Below, piece by piece: positions 1 to 8,432 of a stretch of 64,000 nucleotides of DNA (position 1 is the first letter of the stretch; every line of letters begins with the position of its first letter). The notes beneath the pieces were generated by a model that was not told the origin of the DNA, did no database searches, and saw nothing but the letters and a program-made list of their open reading frames with translations. The position numbers and the translations under genes are program-made. This DNA is from Klugiella xanthotipulae (GTDB taxonomy: Bacteria; Actinomycetota; Actinomycetes; Actinomycetales; Microbacteriaceae), in contig NZ_VFPN01000001.1 of NCBI RefSeq assembly GCF_006716695.1, positions 806,001 to 870,000 of the forward strand. The letters are read 5' to 3'.

Positions 1-111
1 CATCCGGGGGGCTGATCCCGCCCAACCGGCATGGCACCCGGGTACCAGAATGCGGCACCCGGCAGGCCACAACAGGTTTTCGCTGCGCCGCCGGGCTTAA
101 CGCTCCGCCGC

Positions 112-1074
112 CTACCGATCGGCGAAGCGGTCCGTGGCCTCAATCAGCGCCGAGCGGATGCCGGGCTCGGTGACCGCGTGACCGGCATCCGCCACCAGGT
201 GCAGCTCCGCCTCGGGCCATGCCCGGTGCAGATCCCACGCGGTGCGCGGTGGTGTGCACGTGTCGTAGCGGCCCTGCACGATCACGGCGGGGATGTCCTT
301 CAGCAGGTGCGCGTTGGCGATCAACTGGCCCTCCTCGCACCAGCCACGGTTCACGAAGTAGTGATTCTCGATCCGGGCGAAGGCCACGGCGCTCGCGGTA
401 TCGGCCTCGGCCTGTGCAATCTCCGCATAGTCGGGGTGCAGCCGGATGGTGGAGTTCTCCCACACCGTCCAGGCCACCGCGGCGGGCGTGTGCACGGCCG
501 GGTCCGGGTTGTGCAGCAGGCGGTGGTAGGCCTCAATAAGATTGTCGCGTTCCGCCTCGGGCACGGGGGCCACGTACTTCTCCCAGAAGTCGGGGAAGAC
601 CTCGGAGGCCCCGTGCTGATAGAACCAGGTCAGCTCGCTCTCCCGCAGTGTGAAGATGCCACGCAGCACGAGCTCGCTCACCCGCTCTGGGTGCGTCTGG
701 GCATACGCGAGAGCCAGGGTCGAACCCCACGACCCACCAAAGACCTGCCAGCGGTCCACGTCCAGCTGCACACGCAGCTTCTCCATGTCGGCCACGAGAT
801 GCCACGTGGTGTTGGTGCTCAGATCGGCTTCGGGTGCGCTCGCGTGCGGCGTACTCTTGCCACAGCCACGCTGATCAAACAGGATGATCCGGTATTTCTC
901 CGGGTTAAACAGTCGCCGGTGCACCGGGGACGTTCCCCCACCGGGACCACCGTGCAAGAAGACCACGGGTTTACCCGCGGGGTTACCCGACTCCTCCCAG
1001 TACACGTGGTTCTCATCGCCCACGTCCAGCATGCCGGAGTCGTGCGGTTCACAATTGGGATACAGATCAGCCAT
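112..1074 (-). CDS. pip: Proline iminopeptidase (alpha/beta hydrolase)
   Basis: This is a 320-aa cytosolic serine peptidase of family S33, expected to release N-terminal proline from peptides. The oxyanion-loop motif HGGPGGG is at residues 41-47, FDQRGCGKS at 66-74, and the nucleophile elbow GGSWGS places the catalytic Ser at 115. The Asp in GRYDTCTPP and the His in GHAVTE near the C-terminus complete the triad. The length matches the family. I chose the ATG at 1074 because MADLYP begins the conserved N-terminus; the 14 codons upstream look non-coding. It is followed on the same strand by the acyl-CoA dehydrogenase-like gene, 87 nt away. Family assignment is secure; substrate range is inferred. 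Confidence 0.93.
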   Translation of the reverse strand: MADLYPNCEPHDSGMLDVGDENHVYWEESGNPAGKPVVFLHGGPGGGTSPVHRRLFNPEKYRIILFDQRGCGKSTPHASAPEADLSTNTTWHLVADMEKLRVQLDVDRWQVFGGSWGSTLALAYAQTHPERVSELVLRGIFTLRESELTWFYQHGASEVFPDFWEKYVAPVPEAERDNLIEAYHRLLHNPDPAVHTPAAVAWTVWENSTIRLHPDYAEIAQAEADTASAVAFARIENHYFVNRGWCEEGQLIANAHLLKDIPAVIVQGRYDTCTPPRTAWDLHRAWPEAELHLVADAGHAVTEPGIRSALIEATDRFADR

Positions 1075-1161
1075 GCAGACCACCGTACCCCGTCCCGCCG
1101 ACACCGGACCATTCACGGCGAGGCTGCTGCCGGTTGTGTGCCGCCAACCGCACCCTCAGTA

Positions 1162-3258
1162 CTACCGCTGCCGCGCCCGCAGTACCTTCTCGTCCACGGG
1201 TTCGGTGCCCGCGGCCCGCTGTGCCGAGCGGTACGCACGCGCCTCGTCCTGCCGCAGCTGCTCCGCACCCGAGGCAATTGCCGCGCGCACATGCTCGGGG
1301 CCGTAGCCAAACGACTCCACCAGGTCGAGTGCGAGGGGCCGCAGTCGCGCCACAAGGCGGTCGATATACGCGGTGATAGATTCGGCCCGCTGCCCGTTGA
1401 GTCGGCCGTGGATGAGATACCACGCGGCGTTTTTCTCGATCAGGTTCAGGCCGAAGAGGTCGCGTAACCAGGTGAGCACCCGCTTGTTGTCGGCGTCGGT
1501 GGTGGCCTCAAGGGCATCCGTAAACGCCTCCCACTGCAACAGTTCGCCGTGGGCACGGGCGGCCTCAATCAGCTGGTTCTGGTTGCTGTTGAAGAGCTCG
1601 GCGGCCGCCTCCTTCGACAGTTTCGAGGCATCCTTGAGCCGCTCAGCCACCGCAGCAATCATGCCGTTGACGCGGGAGGTCAGCAGCTCACGCTGATATT
1701 CCGTCTCACGCATATGCCCCACCGAGCGAGCGGTTGAGCCCCGGTCGGAGACACTCTGGGCGAGCTGGCGCAGCCCCGAGCCGTGCAGCACGGTATCGCC
1801 CGCCTTCTCGGCGGCGTAGCGGGCCAGCACCCCAAAGTCGGCACCGCGAAACTTGAGGCTGTAATCACCGAGCAGCCGCTTGGCCACCAACTGCAACAGC
1901 ACGTTATTATCGCCCTCAAAAGTCACGTAAACGTCGAGGTCGGCACGCAGTCCCACGAGACGGTTCTCGGCGAGGAAGCCCGCACCACCGCACGCCTCGC
2001 GGCACTCCTGCAGGGTGTCAAGCGCCCCCCAGGTAGACAGGGCTTTGAGCGCCGCGGCCAGGGTCTCCAGGTCTTCACGGTTCCGGTCGGAGTCGTCCGC
2101 ACCGCTGAAAACCTCATCAAACTTAATCAGCAGCCTCTCGTGCGCGAACGAGGCAGCGAAAGCCTCGGCCAGCTTCGGGAGGAGACGGCGCTGGTGACGC
2201 TGATAATCCAGGATGACCCGCTCCTGCGCCCCGTCACCCGCCACAAATTGCCGGCGCTGCGACCCGTAGGTTAGCGCGATCTGAAGGCCCAGCTTCATGG
2301 CGGCAACGGCCGCACCGTCAAGGGATACCCGCCCCTGCACGAGCGTACCGATCATGGTAAAGAAGCGACGACCCGGGCTCTCGATGGGGCTGGCGTAGGT
2401 GCCATCCTCGGCCACGTCGCCGTACCGATTGAGCAGGTTCTCGCGCGGGATACGGACATCCGTAAAGTGCAGCCGACCGTTATCAATCCCGTTCAGGCCA
2501 CCCTTGAGACCATCATCCTCACCACCGATACCGGGCAGAAAATCGCCCGCCTCATCGCGCAGCGGCACGTAGAACGCGTGCACGCCGTGGTTGACGCCCT
2601 TCGTGATCAGTTGCGCAAACAGCACACACGCGATGCCGTGCAGCGCCGCATTGCCCAGGTAGTCTTTCCACGCTCCGCGGAACGGGGTGTTGATCACAAA
2701 CTCCTGCACGGCCTCGTCGTAGGTTGCGGTTGTGGCGATGTGGGCGACGTCCGATCCGTGACCCGTCTCGGTCATCGCAAACGCACCGGGAATGTCGAGC
2801 GTGATCACCCGCGGCAGCCACCGCGTGTGGTGTTTCTCGGTGCCCAGGTGCAGAATCGCCGCCCCAAACAGGCCCCACTGCACGCCCGATTTAATCTGGA
2901 GTGACGGGTCGGCGGTGACCAGTTCCTCAAACGCGGCGATGTTGCCACCGTGGTTATTACCACCACCCACCGCCACGGGATAGGCACGCTGGATAGCGCC
3001 TTCGTCCACGAGGATGCCCAGCTGTGTCAGCACGCGGGCGCGGTGTTCCGCCATGCTCAGGCCGGCGATCTGGTGGAGTTCGGGCTTCGCGGCGGTCCGG
3101 CGCGCCTCACTGCGCTCCTTCTTCCAGGTGCCCATCAGTTGTTCGGTGAGGGCCGGGATGTTCACCCGTACCTCATCCGTGGTGATCGCGCCCGTCTCGG
3201 CGGTGAGATGGCGGGGTGTGGTCGTGCGTGGGGTGGAGGGGGAAGCAGTGTCTACCAT
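1162..3258 (-). CDS. Acyl-CoA dehydrogenase / acyl-CoA oxidase family flavoprotein
   Basis: About 698 aa, the length of acyl-CoA oxidases rather than the ~380 aa of ordinary acyl-CoA dehydrogenases. It should carry out the FAD-dependent alpha,beta-desaturation of acyl-CoA in beta-oxidation. The middle domain has AFAMTETGHGSDVAHIATTA, the typical acyl-CoA/FAD-binding segment, and the C-terminal helical domain has ECREACGGAGF, with the EACGG signature common in oxidases. The start is the ATG at 3258, preceded by an AAGGA ribosome site; longer in-frame starts lie in non-coding sequence. It stands alone, with a 0.5-kb gap between it and the divergent RCC1 gene. Whether it passes electrons to oxygen or to ETF cannot be told from sequence. 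Confidence 0.88.
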   Translation of the reverse strand: MVDTASPSTPRTTTPRHLTAETGAITTDEVRVNIPALTEQLMGTWKKERSEARRTAAKPELHQIAGLSMAEHRARVLTQLGILVDEGAIQRAYPVAVGGGNNHGGNIAAFEELVTADPSLQIKSGVQWGLFGAAILHLGTEKHHTRWLPRVITLDIPGAFAMTETGHGSDVAHIATTATYDEAVQEFVINTPFRGAWKDYLGNAALHGIACVLFAQLITKGVNHGVHAFYVPLRDEAGDFLPGIGGEDDGLKGGLNGIDNGRLHFTDVRIPRENLLNRYGDVAEDGTYASPIESPGRRFFTMIGTLVQGRVSLDGAAVAAMKLGLQIALTYGSQRRQFVAGDGAQERVILDYQRHQRRLLPKLAEAFAASFAHERLLIKFDEVFSGADDSDRNREDLETLAAALKALSTWGALDTLQECREACGGAGFLAENRLVGLRADLDVYVTFEGDNNVLLQLVAKRLLGDYSLKFRGADFGVLARYAAEKAGDTVLHGSGLRQLAQSVSDRGSTARSVGHMRETEYQRELLTSRVNGMIAAVAERLKDASKLSKEAAAELFNSNQNQLIEAARAHGELLQWEAFTDALEATTDADNKRVLTWLRDLFGLNLIEKNAAWYLIHGRLNGQRAESITAYIDRLVARLRPLALDLVESFGYGPEHVRAAIASGAEQLRQDEARAYRSAQRAAGTEPVDEKVLRARQR

Positions 3259-3780
3259 CGTTGGTCCTTCAATCACTTCATAAGTCAGTCGTGCGTAGCT
3301 CACTACGCTAGGCGGCACCCACGCCACCGCAAAGCACCCCGTTTGGAGGCCACAAAGGAGCGCGTCACCGACCGGTCAGCACGAGAGGGAATCTACAACA
3401 ACCGGAGGCTTCGACCGCAGGTAGTCCACAAAAATCTGCTGTAGCCGTCAGGCATTTAACGCCCATCTTGTCACTCCTCAGCCGCAGTACCTCAGAAATT
3501 CGGGAAATCCCCAGTTTGGTTCGAAATAATTACGACGTGTGAGATTTAAGGGATTTCACACTCAGTAAGGACACTCTTCACGTCGATTGAGATGATGCCG
3601 ATCCGTCGGTGGTCACGTAGCTCACCACTCAGTACCATCTGAACGGTAGCATCCTCCTCTCGCTGTCGATGCGCTGTTGTGCGCACGGTGCCTCGGAGGC
3701 GCGCAGTCAGCTTTTAGTATTGGGGGAGGCACAACAACAACTCGCACATCTTGGGGATGAGCGTAGGGGGTAGTACACAT
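3259..3780. other. Gene-free divergent intergenic region
   Basis: 522 nt between the acyl-CoA dehydrogenase-like gene and the first RCC1 gene. No convincing coding frame or RNA gene was seen. It must hold both divergent promoters and contains one clear inverted repeat, listed separately. The part around 3500-3570 is more AT-rich than its surroundings, as expected of a promoter. Confidence 0.5.
3537..3561. promoter_or_regulatory. Inverted repeat, candidate operator
   Basis: Arms GTGTGAGAT and ATTTCACAC form an imperfect 9-bp inverted repeat with a 7-nt centre. The outer TGTGA/TCACA is CRP-like, but the half-sites are too far apart for a canonical CRP/FNR box. It lies about 220 nt upstream of the RCC1 start, in the AT-rich part of the intergenic region. 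The binding protein is unknown. Confidence 0.4.
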
Positions 3781-5508
3781 ATGACCGCGCACGGCAGTGC
3801 CGTTCTGCACAAGGTACACGATCGTGCGCCCCGGGGACGTCGCCGCCTCGTGGCCGCGCTACTCACGGTGGCGAGCGTCATCGCCCTCGTGGGCGGAGCC
3901 TCACCCGCCGCAAGCCTGTGGAGTATCTCAGATGCCACCACGACGACGACCGCAACGGCACGCACTCTGACAGCCCTCGACGCGCCGACAATTGCCAGCA
4001 GCACCGGGCAAAAGATCACGCTCACCAGCAACACCGCACCCTCGGGCGACACCCTCACCCCCGTCTACACCTTTGAGCGATCCACGAGCGCAGCATTCAC
4101 CGCACCCACCACAATCGCAACTGGCCCCACGTTTCCCGTAACCGACGAGGGGCATCTTCCCGCGGTTCCCACCGCTGGCACGTTTAGCACGATCGCCTCG
4201 GGCATAAGCTCTTCCTGCGGACTCTCAAACGGCCGCGTGATGTGCTGGGGAAACAACGACAACGGGCAGCTGGGCCAGGGCACGATTGGCGGCTTCTCGG
4301 CCACCCCTGTCGAAGTGCAGACAACAGCCGATAACCCCGCGTCTGCACTTCCGGCTACGGCTGCGCTCCTGGAGGTTGCCGTCGGGGGAGACACAGCGTG
4401 CGTCTCGACGCTGCGCGATGTCTACTGTTGGGGACGCAATCTGGGCGGTATCGTCACCACGACCGACACCAGCCCACACCCTCTTCCCGTTCGTGTCTCC
4501 GGCACACCCGCAGGGAATCTCAGTTCACTCACCGTCGGCTACAGTCATGCGTGTGCGCTCTTCACCAATTTCGGAGCCTTGTGCTGGGGCAGTAACCTGA
4601 ACGGCCAGCTGGGCACCAACGCCGCCCTCTCCGCAACACCGGCCGCACCAGCCAAGGTTCTCACGGGCGGAAACGCGGGCGGAAACCAGGTTCCCGCGGG
4701 CACCAGCCTCAACCTCATCAGGGCCGGACACAGCTACACCTGCTTCGTCACCTCGGGGCTGGCCTACTGCTGGGGCATTAACACCACCGGCAACCTGGGG
4801 AACGGCACCACCACACAAGTGAGCGTCGCAAAATCGGTCGCAACGGGCACAAGCTACCTCCCCGCCGCAACAACAATCATCGACATGAGCTTGTCGGGGT
4901 CCACGGATGCGAGCAACTCCCGCTCCACCTGCGCGGCGACAACAACCGCGGTGTACTGCTGGGGTGCAGCCGCTAACGGGGCGCTCGGCATCTCCGGAGC
5001 CGCCGGAAACGTTCTCAACCCGGCCAAAGTCACGGGGGTCACGGGTACTATGACGGCACTCGCGGGAGGTCTCCAGGGTCACTGTGCCGTGACATCCGGC
5101 CAGGCGTACTGCTGGGGTCTGGGCACATCTGGGCAGTTGGGCAGCGGGAGCGCCAGCGCCACAACCCCCGTGAAGGCCGCCACCGCGGCCGGCAAAACGG
5201 TTGTTCGGGTAGACGGGGACCAAGGCTTTCGATGTTTCCGCTACTCGGACGGTACAGTCGGATGCGCGGGGGCGGGTGCCGTGGGCCAACTCGGCGAGGG
5301 CCCCGACGGGCGAAGTGCCAGCGTCAACGCCGGAATCGGAACGATGGTGGCTCCCCGGCCGCGGACCTGCGACACCGGTGCCACCTTCCTCAGCGACGGC
5401 AGCTGCACGCTCGCACCCAACACAACCTACTACTATCGGGTATCTTTCACCCTGGGCTCCTGGAAGAGCCCCGTTTCAGCGGTTGCAGCCCTGAAACCCG
5501 GGGGCTAA
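3781..5508 (+). CDS. Secreted RCC1-repeat beta-propeller protein with alternate-type signal peptide
   Basis: About 575 aa. After a basic N-terminus (RAPRGRRR) and a hydrophobic core comes the motif SLWSISDATT, matching the [A/S]xW pattern of SipW-processed exports in this locus. The rest is built of RCC1-like repeats, seen as recurring CWGxNxxGQLG and CWGxxxxGNLG blocks (for example CWGNNDNGQLGQG, CWGSNLNGQLG, CWGINTTGNLG). Each has a paired upstream Cys (C...VYCWG), suggesting disulfides in an extracellular propeller. The C-terminus (TTYYYRVSFTLGSWKSPVS) resembles a short fibronectin-like tail. I chose the ATG at 3781 because a GGGGG ribosome site lies 10 nt upstream; TTG 3751 and ATG 3757 are alternatives. 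A full-length paralog is at 10789-12495. The ligand is unknown. Confidence 0.8.
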   Translation: MTAHGSAVLHKVHDRAPRGRRRLVAALLTVASVIALVGGASPAASLWSISDATTTTTATARTLTALDAPTIASSTGQKITLTSNTAPSGDTLTPVYTFERSTSAAFTAPTTIATGPTFPVTDEGHLPAVPTAGTFSTIASGISSSCGLSNGRVMCWGNNDNGQLGQGTIGGFSATPVEVQTTADNPASALPATAALLEVAVGGDTACVSTLRDVYCWGRNLGGIVTTTDTSPHPLPVRVSGTPAGNLSSLTVGYSHACALFTNFGALCWGSNLNGQLGTNAALSATPAAPAKVLTGGNAGGNQVPAGTSLNLIRAGHSYTCFVTSGLAYCWGINTTGNLGNGTTTQVSVAKSVATGTSYLPAATTIIDMSLSGSTDASNSRSTCAATTTAVYCWGAAANGALGISGAAGNVLNPAKVTGVTGTMTALAGGLQGHCAVTSGQAYCWGLGTSGQLGSGSASATTPVKAATAAGKTVVRVDGDQGFRCFRYSDGTVGCAGAGAVGQLGEGPDGRSASVNAGIGTMVAPRPRTCDTGATFLSDGSCTLAPNTTYYYRVSFTLGSWKSPVSAVAALKPGG

Positions 5509-5865
5509 GCCGCCGCCTCGCACCTGCGCCAGGGGGACCACGTTCCTCGCGGCGGGCAACCGCAGCCCTAACCACGACAGCATTTAATATTCGGCCAGAA
5601 CCAAATAACAGGTTACGTATTATATCACACAATTAAATTCTCAGCATTTTAACAGAATGACCGAATTGGAGATTTTTTTCTTGAAATTCCCGGAGTTTTA
5701 TCAAAAAACACCGCGATTAGAAAGTTGCTTTCTCACCCCCGATTTAATCATGGCAATTCTTCAGGTTCATCCTCAACTATTGTAGACAGTTGGAAATCAT
5801 GGGGATTCCACACTGACGATTAGGGGTTCCCCTTTCGCGCGTAAAAACGGATTGGGAAAAAAATT
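5509..5865. other. AT-rich gene-free intergenic region
   Basis: 357 nt, clearly more AT-rich than the flanking genes, with several runs of A and T (5635-5740). No coding frame is convincing. It probably carries the promoter and a long 5' leader for the 197-aa gene at 5866. The element GGGGATTCCACA at 5801-5812 recurs upstream of the paralog at 7050. Confidence 0.45.
5801..5812 (+). promoter_or_regulatory. Shared upstream box (copy 1)
   Basis: GGGGATTCCACA lies 54 nt upstream of the first 197-aa paralog. A near-identical GGGGTTCCACA lies at 6999-7009, about 40 nt upstream of the second. Conservation in otherwise different intergenic DNA suggests a common regulatory or leader element. A GGGGTTCCCC palindrome follows at 5823-5832 in this copy only. 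Confidence 0.35.
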
Positions 5866-6459
5866 ATGAACAAACTTTCTAAGGGCATCATTGTCTCTGG
5901 ACTCGGCGTTGCACTCCTGCTGGGAACGGGAGGGTCGCTTGCGCTCTGGAACGTCACAAGTGAGAGCCAGGCCGGAGAGATCTCGACCGGTGACCTGAAC
6001 CTGACGGTTCCGACCACCGGCCAGAAGTGGGAAGCCAACGTTGGCGGCAGCTGGGTTGACATCGACATCAGCACCTACCGGATCGTTCCCGGCGACCTCG
6101 TGCGTCTCACCCAGCCGCTCACCGTGACCCTCACCGGTAACAACATGAAGGCCAAGTTGACCGTCGACACCGCAAACGCCATCACGGCAACCGCCCAGGG
6201 CAGCGTGCCCGGCAACTTCCTCACCGTTACCTCCGCCTTCCCGACCGCACCAGCCGGGGAAACTGCACCCACCCAGGTGGGGACCACCAACGTGTGGCAG
6301 TTCAACGGCCCGCTCGTCGGCGGCACGGCCACCTACACACAGCAGATCACCTTCGCGTTCTCCTCAGCCACCACCGGCCGCACCGGAGCTCTCGCCACGA
6401 TTGACCTGAGCAAGACCAACTTTGTCCTGGAGCAGGTCTACACCAACCCACCAGCGTAG
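5866..6459 (+). CDS. Alternate-type signal peptide protein, SipW substrate (paralog A)
   Basis: 197 aa. The N-terminus MNKLSKGIIVSGLGVALLL, then GTGGSLALWNVTSESQAG, is the alternate (SipW-type) signal of actinobacterial exported proteins, with the ALW motif at the end of the hydrophobic core. The mature part is a Thr/Val-rich beta-sandwich-like domain (GDLNLTV, RIVPGDLVRLTQPLTVTLTGN) resembling TasA/camelysin-type surface proteins. There is no Cys and no anchor. It is about 60% identical by eye to the protein at 7050-7643. By analogy with Bacillus TasA it could be a fibre or matrix subunit; that is inference. The ribosome site is weak (GGGAAAAAAATT). Confidence 0.8.
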   Translation: MNKLSKGIIVSGLGVALLLGTGGSLALWNVTSESQAGEISTGDLNLTVPTTGQKWEANVGGSWVDIDISTYRIVPGDLVRLTQPLTVTLTGNNMKAKLTVDTANAITATAQGSVPGNFLTVTSAFPTAPAGETAPTQVGTTNVWQFNGPLVGGTATYTQQITFAFSSATTGRTGALATIDLSKTNFVLEQVYTNPPA

Positions 6460-6486
6460 TTCGTCTCGGCCCGACACGCCGGGCAT

Positions 6487-6520
6487 AGCGCGGTTCACGG
6501 ATACCTTCGTGAACCGCGCT
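6487..6520 (+). terminator. Stem-loop after paralog A
   Basis: A perfect 13-bp stem, AGCGCGGTTCACG / CGTGAACCGCGCT, with an 8-nt loop lies 27 nt after the stop codon. No T-tract follows, so it is either a U-less actinobacterial terminator or an mRNA-stabilising hairpin. Confidence 0.5.
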
Positions 6521-6597
6521 CCGGTCTCGGCCGCAGAAGTGGCAGCAGACCACCACACGAGTCCGTACTTTTTATCGAACGAAAGGGAGGGAGCCAC

Positions 6598-6840
6598 ATG
6601 ACTAAACGTTCACGACGTAACACGTCGCGACAACGCAGCAGCATTCTCACCTCCATCGCGTTCACCGTCGCCGTTGTCGCGCTGGCCGGCGGCGGTAACG
6701 CCGCAAACGCGCTGTGGAGCATCACCGATGGCAACGCCGGCTACGTGGGATTTGGCCCCTCCGGCCAATTGGGTGAAGGTCCCAGCGGTAGCTGGACGAG
6801 CCCGGTGTCAGGTATCACCGCCCTCACGACAGCGGCATAA
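6598..6840 (+). CDS. Internally deleted RCC1-protein remnant (80 aa)
   Basis: 80 aa with a strong ribosome site (AAAGGGAGGGAGCC before the ATG). Residues 1-46 are a complete alternate signal peptide ending NALWSITDGNAG, as in the RCC1 protein at 3781. The frame then jumps to GFGPSGQLGEGPSGSW and TSPVSGITALTTAA, which match the last RCC1 blade and the C-terminal tail of the full-length proteins (GAVGQLGEGPDGRS, SWKSPVS). The body of about 480 codons is missing and the frame is kept. It is probably a deletion derivative of a third RCC1 gene. It could still be translated and exported as a short peptide. Confidence 0.7.
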   Translation: MTKRSRRNTSRQRSSILTSIAFTVAVVALAGGGNAANALWSITDGNAGYVGFGPSGQLGEGPSGSWTSPVSGITALTTAA

Positions 6841-6998
6841 GGGAGGTACACGCACCGGACACACACGACAACCGCTCCCCGCTTCTGCCCAGGGTTTTAC
6901 CCCCTGGAGTACAGGCTCAGCCCCAGGGAATTTCAGGTTAATCATAGAAAATATTAGTAGATGGAGGTCAGGGGTCTTCATCTCGGTGGGTCTCTTGG

Positions 6999-7009
6999 GG
7001 GGTTCCACA
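6999..7009 (+). promoter_or_regulatory. Shared upstream box (copy 2)
   Basis: GGGGTTCCACA lies 40 nt before the second 197-aa paralog and corresponds to the box at 5801-5812. The rest of this 209-nt gap (6841-7049) holds an AT-rich patch (AAAATATTAGTAG near 6947) similar to one upstream of the RCC1 gene at 10789 (AAAATATTGGTGG near 10716). Confidence 0.35.
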
Positions 7010-7049
7010 TCGTGTTCATCACAACAGTTATTGAGAAAAGGGATACATC

Positions 7050-7643
7050 ATGAACAAGCTTTCTAAGGGAATCATCGTGTCTGGACTTGGCGTCGCGCTG
7101 CTCCTCGGAACGGGCGGATCGCTCGCACTCTGGAACGTCAGCGCCGAGAGCCAGGCCGGGTCCATCGCGACCGGTGACCTCAACCTCGCTGTGGCCACAA
7201 GCGGCCAGACCTGGGAGGTCGCCACCGGCACCGACACCTGGGCCGCCATCCCCGACATCAGCACCTTCCGGATGGTTCCGGGCGACAAGGTCCGCCTGAC
7301 CCAGCCCATGGACGTCACCCTCGTGGGTGACAACATGAAGGCAGAGCTCACGGTTGACACAAGCGAGGCCATTGTCTCGGGCGATGCCACCGCCGCGGAC
7401 CTCATCACGGTCACCACGGCTTGGACCAACCCGCCCGCCGGCGTCACCATGCCGACGCTCAAGCCGGCCTCCGAGAACACCTGGGTGTTTGCGGACGAAC
7501 TGGGCGGGACCGAAACCTTCACACAGCAGGTAATCTTCGCCTTCTCCTCGACGGCGACTGAACGTGTGGGAGCGCTCTCGACGATCGACCTCAGCAAGAC
7601 CGAGTTCGTTCTGGCGCAGACCTACGAAAACGCACCCGCGTAA
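7050..7643 (+). CDS. Alternate-type signal peptide protein, SipW substrate (paralog B)
   Basis: 197 aa, same length and architecture as the gene at 5866. The first 33 residues are identical up to ALWNV, and most of the beta-rich mature domain is conserved (TFRMVPGDKVRLTQPMDVTLVGDNMKA in place of TYRIVPGDLV...). The C-termini correspond (STIDLSKTEFVLAQTY). The ribosome site AAGGG is well placed. It is followed by a strong terminator, so it is probably transcribed separately from the sipW-containing operon. The tandem pair suggests recent duplication, with major and minor subunits of one structure as a possible outcome. Confidence 0.8.
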   Translation: MNKLSKGIIVSGLGVALLLGTGGSLALWNVSAESQAGSIATGDLNLAVATSGQTWEVATGTDTWAAIPDISTFRMVPGDKVRLTQPMDVTLVGDNMKAELTVDTSEAIVSGDATAADLITVTTAWTNPPAGVTMPTLKPASENTWVFADELGGTETFTQQVIFAFSSTATERVGALSTIDLSKTEFVLAQTYENAPA

Positions 7644-7662
7644 TAAATCGGTCAGCACCAAC

Positions 7663-7715
7663 GCCCGGCGGGGACATTCACTCGATGAATGTCCCCGCTC
7701 CGGGCATACTGTTTT
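7663..7715 (+). terminator. Rho-independent terminator
   Basis: A long stem (GCCCGG, then CGGGGACATTCA paired with TGAATGTCCCCG and CCGGGC, with a 2-nt bulge and a 5-nt loop) is followed by ATACTGTTTT. It lies 20 nt after the stop of paralog B and 15 nt before the start of the next gene. Confidence 0.85.
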
Positions 7716-7729
7716 CAGGGGGAAAAACT

Positions 7730-8389
7730 ATGAGTACCGTGGAGACGTCATCGGGGCTCACCCGGCTGCGCTCATTCCGGTTACCGACGCTTGCCGTCGC
7801 GCTCGTGACCGCCGCCATCGTGATCTTCAGCATGAGCCACTCGTTCGCAACCTGGATGATATCTCGCACCGGATCAGGGGTTCTCAACTCGGGGACGCTC
7901 TCCTTTCAACTCAAGGATTCAAACGGGCAGAACGCCTCGCCCTCGGACCCGCTCAGCATCGACTCTCCCCGTTACACCTTCGCCGCACTGACGCTCAACT
8001 CCACGTCACTACTACCCGGCGATACGCGTGTCGCACTCATGAACATCACCAACACGGGCGCGACGCCGCTGAGTCTCACCTTTACCGGGGTAACCACAAA
8101 CGCGTCAACCACCGCCCAGAAGGATTTTGTGGGTTCGCTGAGCCTGGGAGCAATCGCGACAACAACAGCATCCTGTCTGCGCACCCAGTTCACCAGCGAC
8201 CTGATCAAGCCGCTCAGTGGGGTCACGACCGCGACTCCGCTCACGGTCATTCCCACAACCAACACGCTCAAACCCGCCGAGAGTCGCTACCTGTGCGTAG
8301 CCCTCAACGTGTCGGCCACCTCACCCAACACGGCTCAGGGGCAGAGCAGCACCCTCACCATCCAGGTGCGAGCCGACCAGCAGCGATAA
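7730..8389 (+). CDS. Alternate-type signal peptide protein (219 aa, paralog C)
   Basis: 219 aa. One N-terminal membrane/signal segment (about residues 18-40) ends in SFATWMISRTGSGVLNSGTLSF, the same position-specific W as the other exported proteins here. The mature domain has alternating beta-strand patterns (VALMNITNTGATPLSLTF, ESRYLCVALNVSAT) and two Cys. The start is the ATG at 7730, with AGGGGG upstream. It is directly followed by the SipW-like signal peptidase (43-nt gap), so it is probably its substrate. It is strongly similar to the gene at 9981-10640 over its whole length. A TasA/camelysin-like subunit is the best guess; no enzyme motif is visible. Confidence 0.78.
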   Translation: MSTVETSSGLTRLRSFRLPTLAVALVTAAIVIFSMSHSFATWMISRTGSGVLNSGTLSFQLKDSNGQNASPSDPLSIDSPRYTFAALTLNSTSLLPGDTRVALMNITNTGATPLSLTFTGVTTNASTTAQKDFVGSLSLGAIATTTASCLRTQFTSDLIKPLSGVTTATPLTVIPTTNTLKPAESRYLCVALNVSATSPNTAQGQSSTLTIQVRADQQR

Positions 8390-8432
8390 CCACAGACCAC
8401 CCCTCATCACAACAGACCACCAGCGAGGAATC

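Noticed and set aside
31-1467. 478-aa plus-strand ORF opposite the iminopeptidase and acyl-CoA dehydrogenase genes
   Set aside because: No domain pattern, composition of antisense high-GC DNA, and the opposite strand carries two clear enzymes.
3537-3561. CRP site
   Set aside because: TGTGA and TCACA are 13 nt apart instead of 6; listed only as an inverted repeat.
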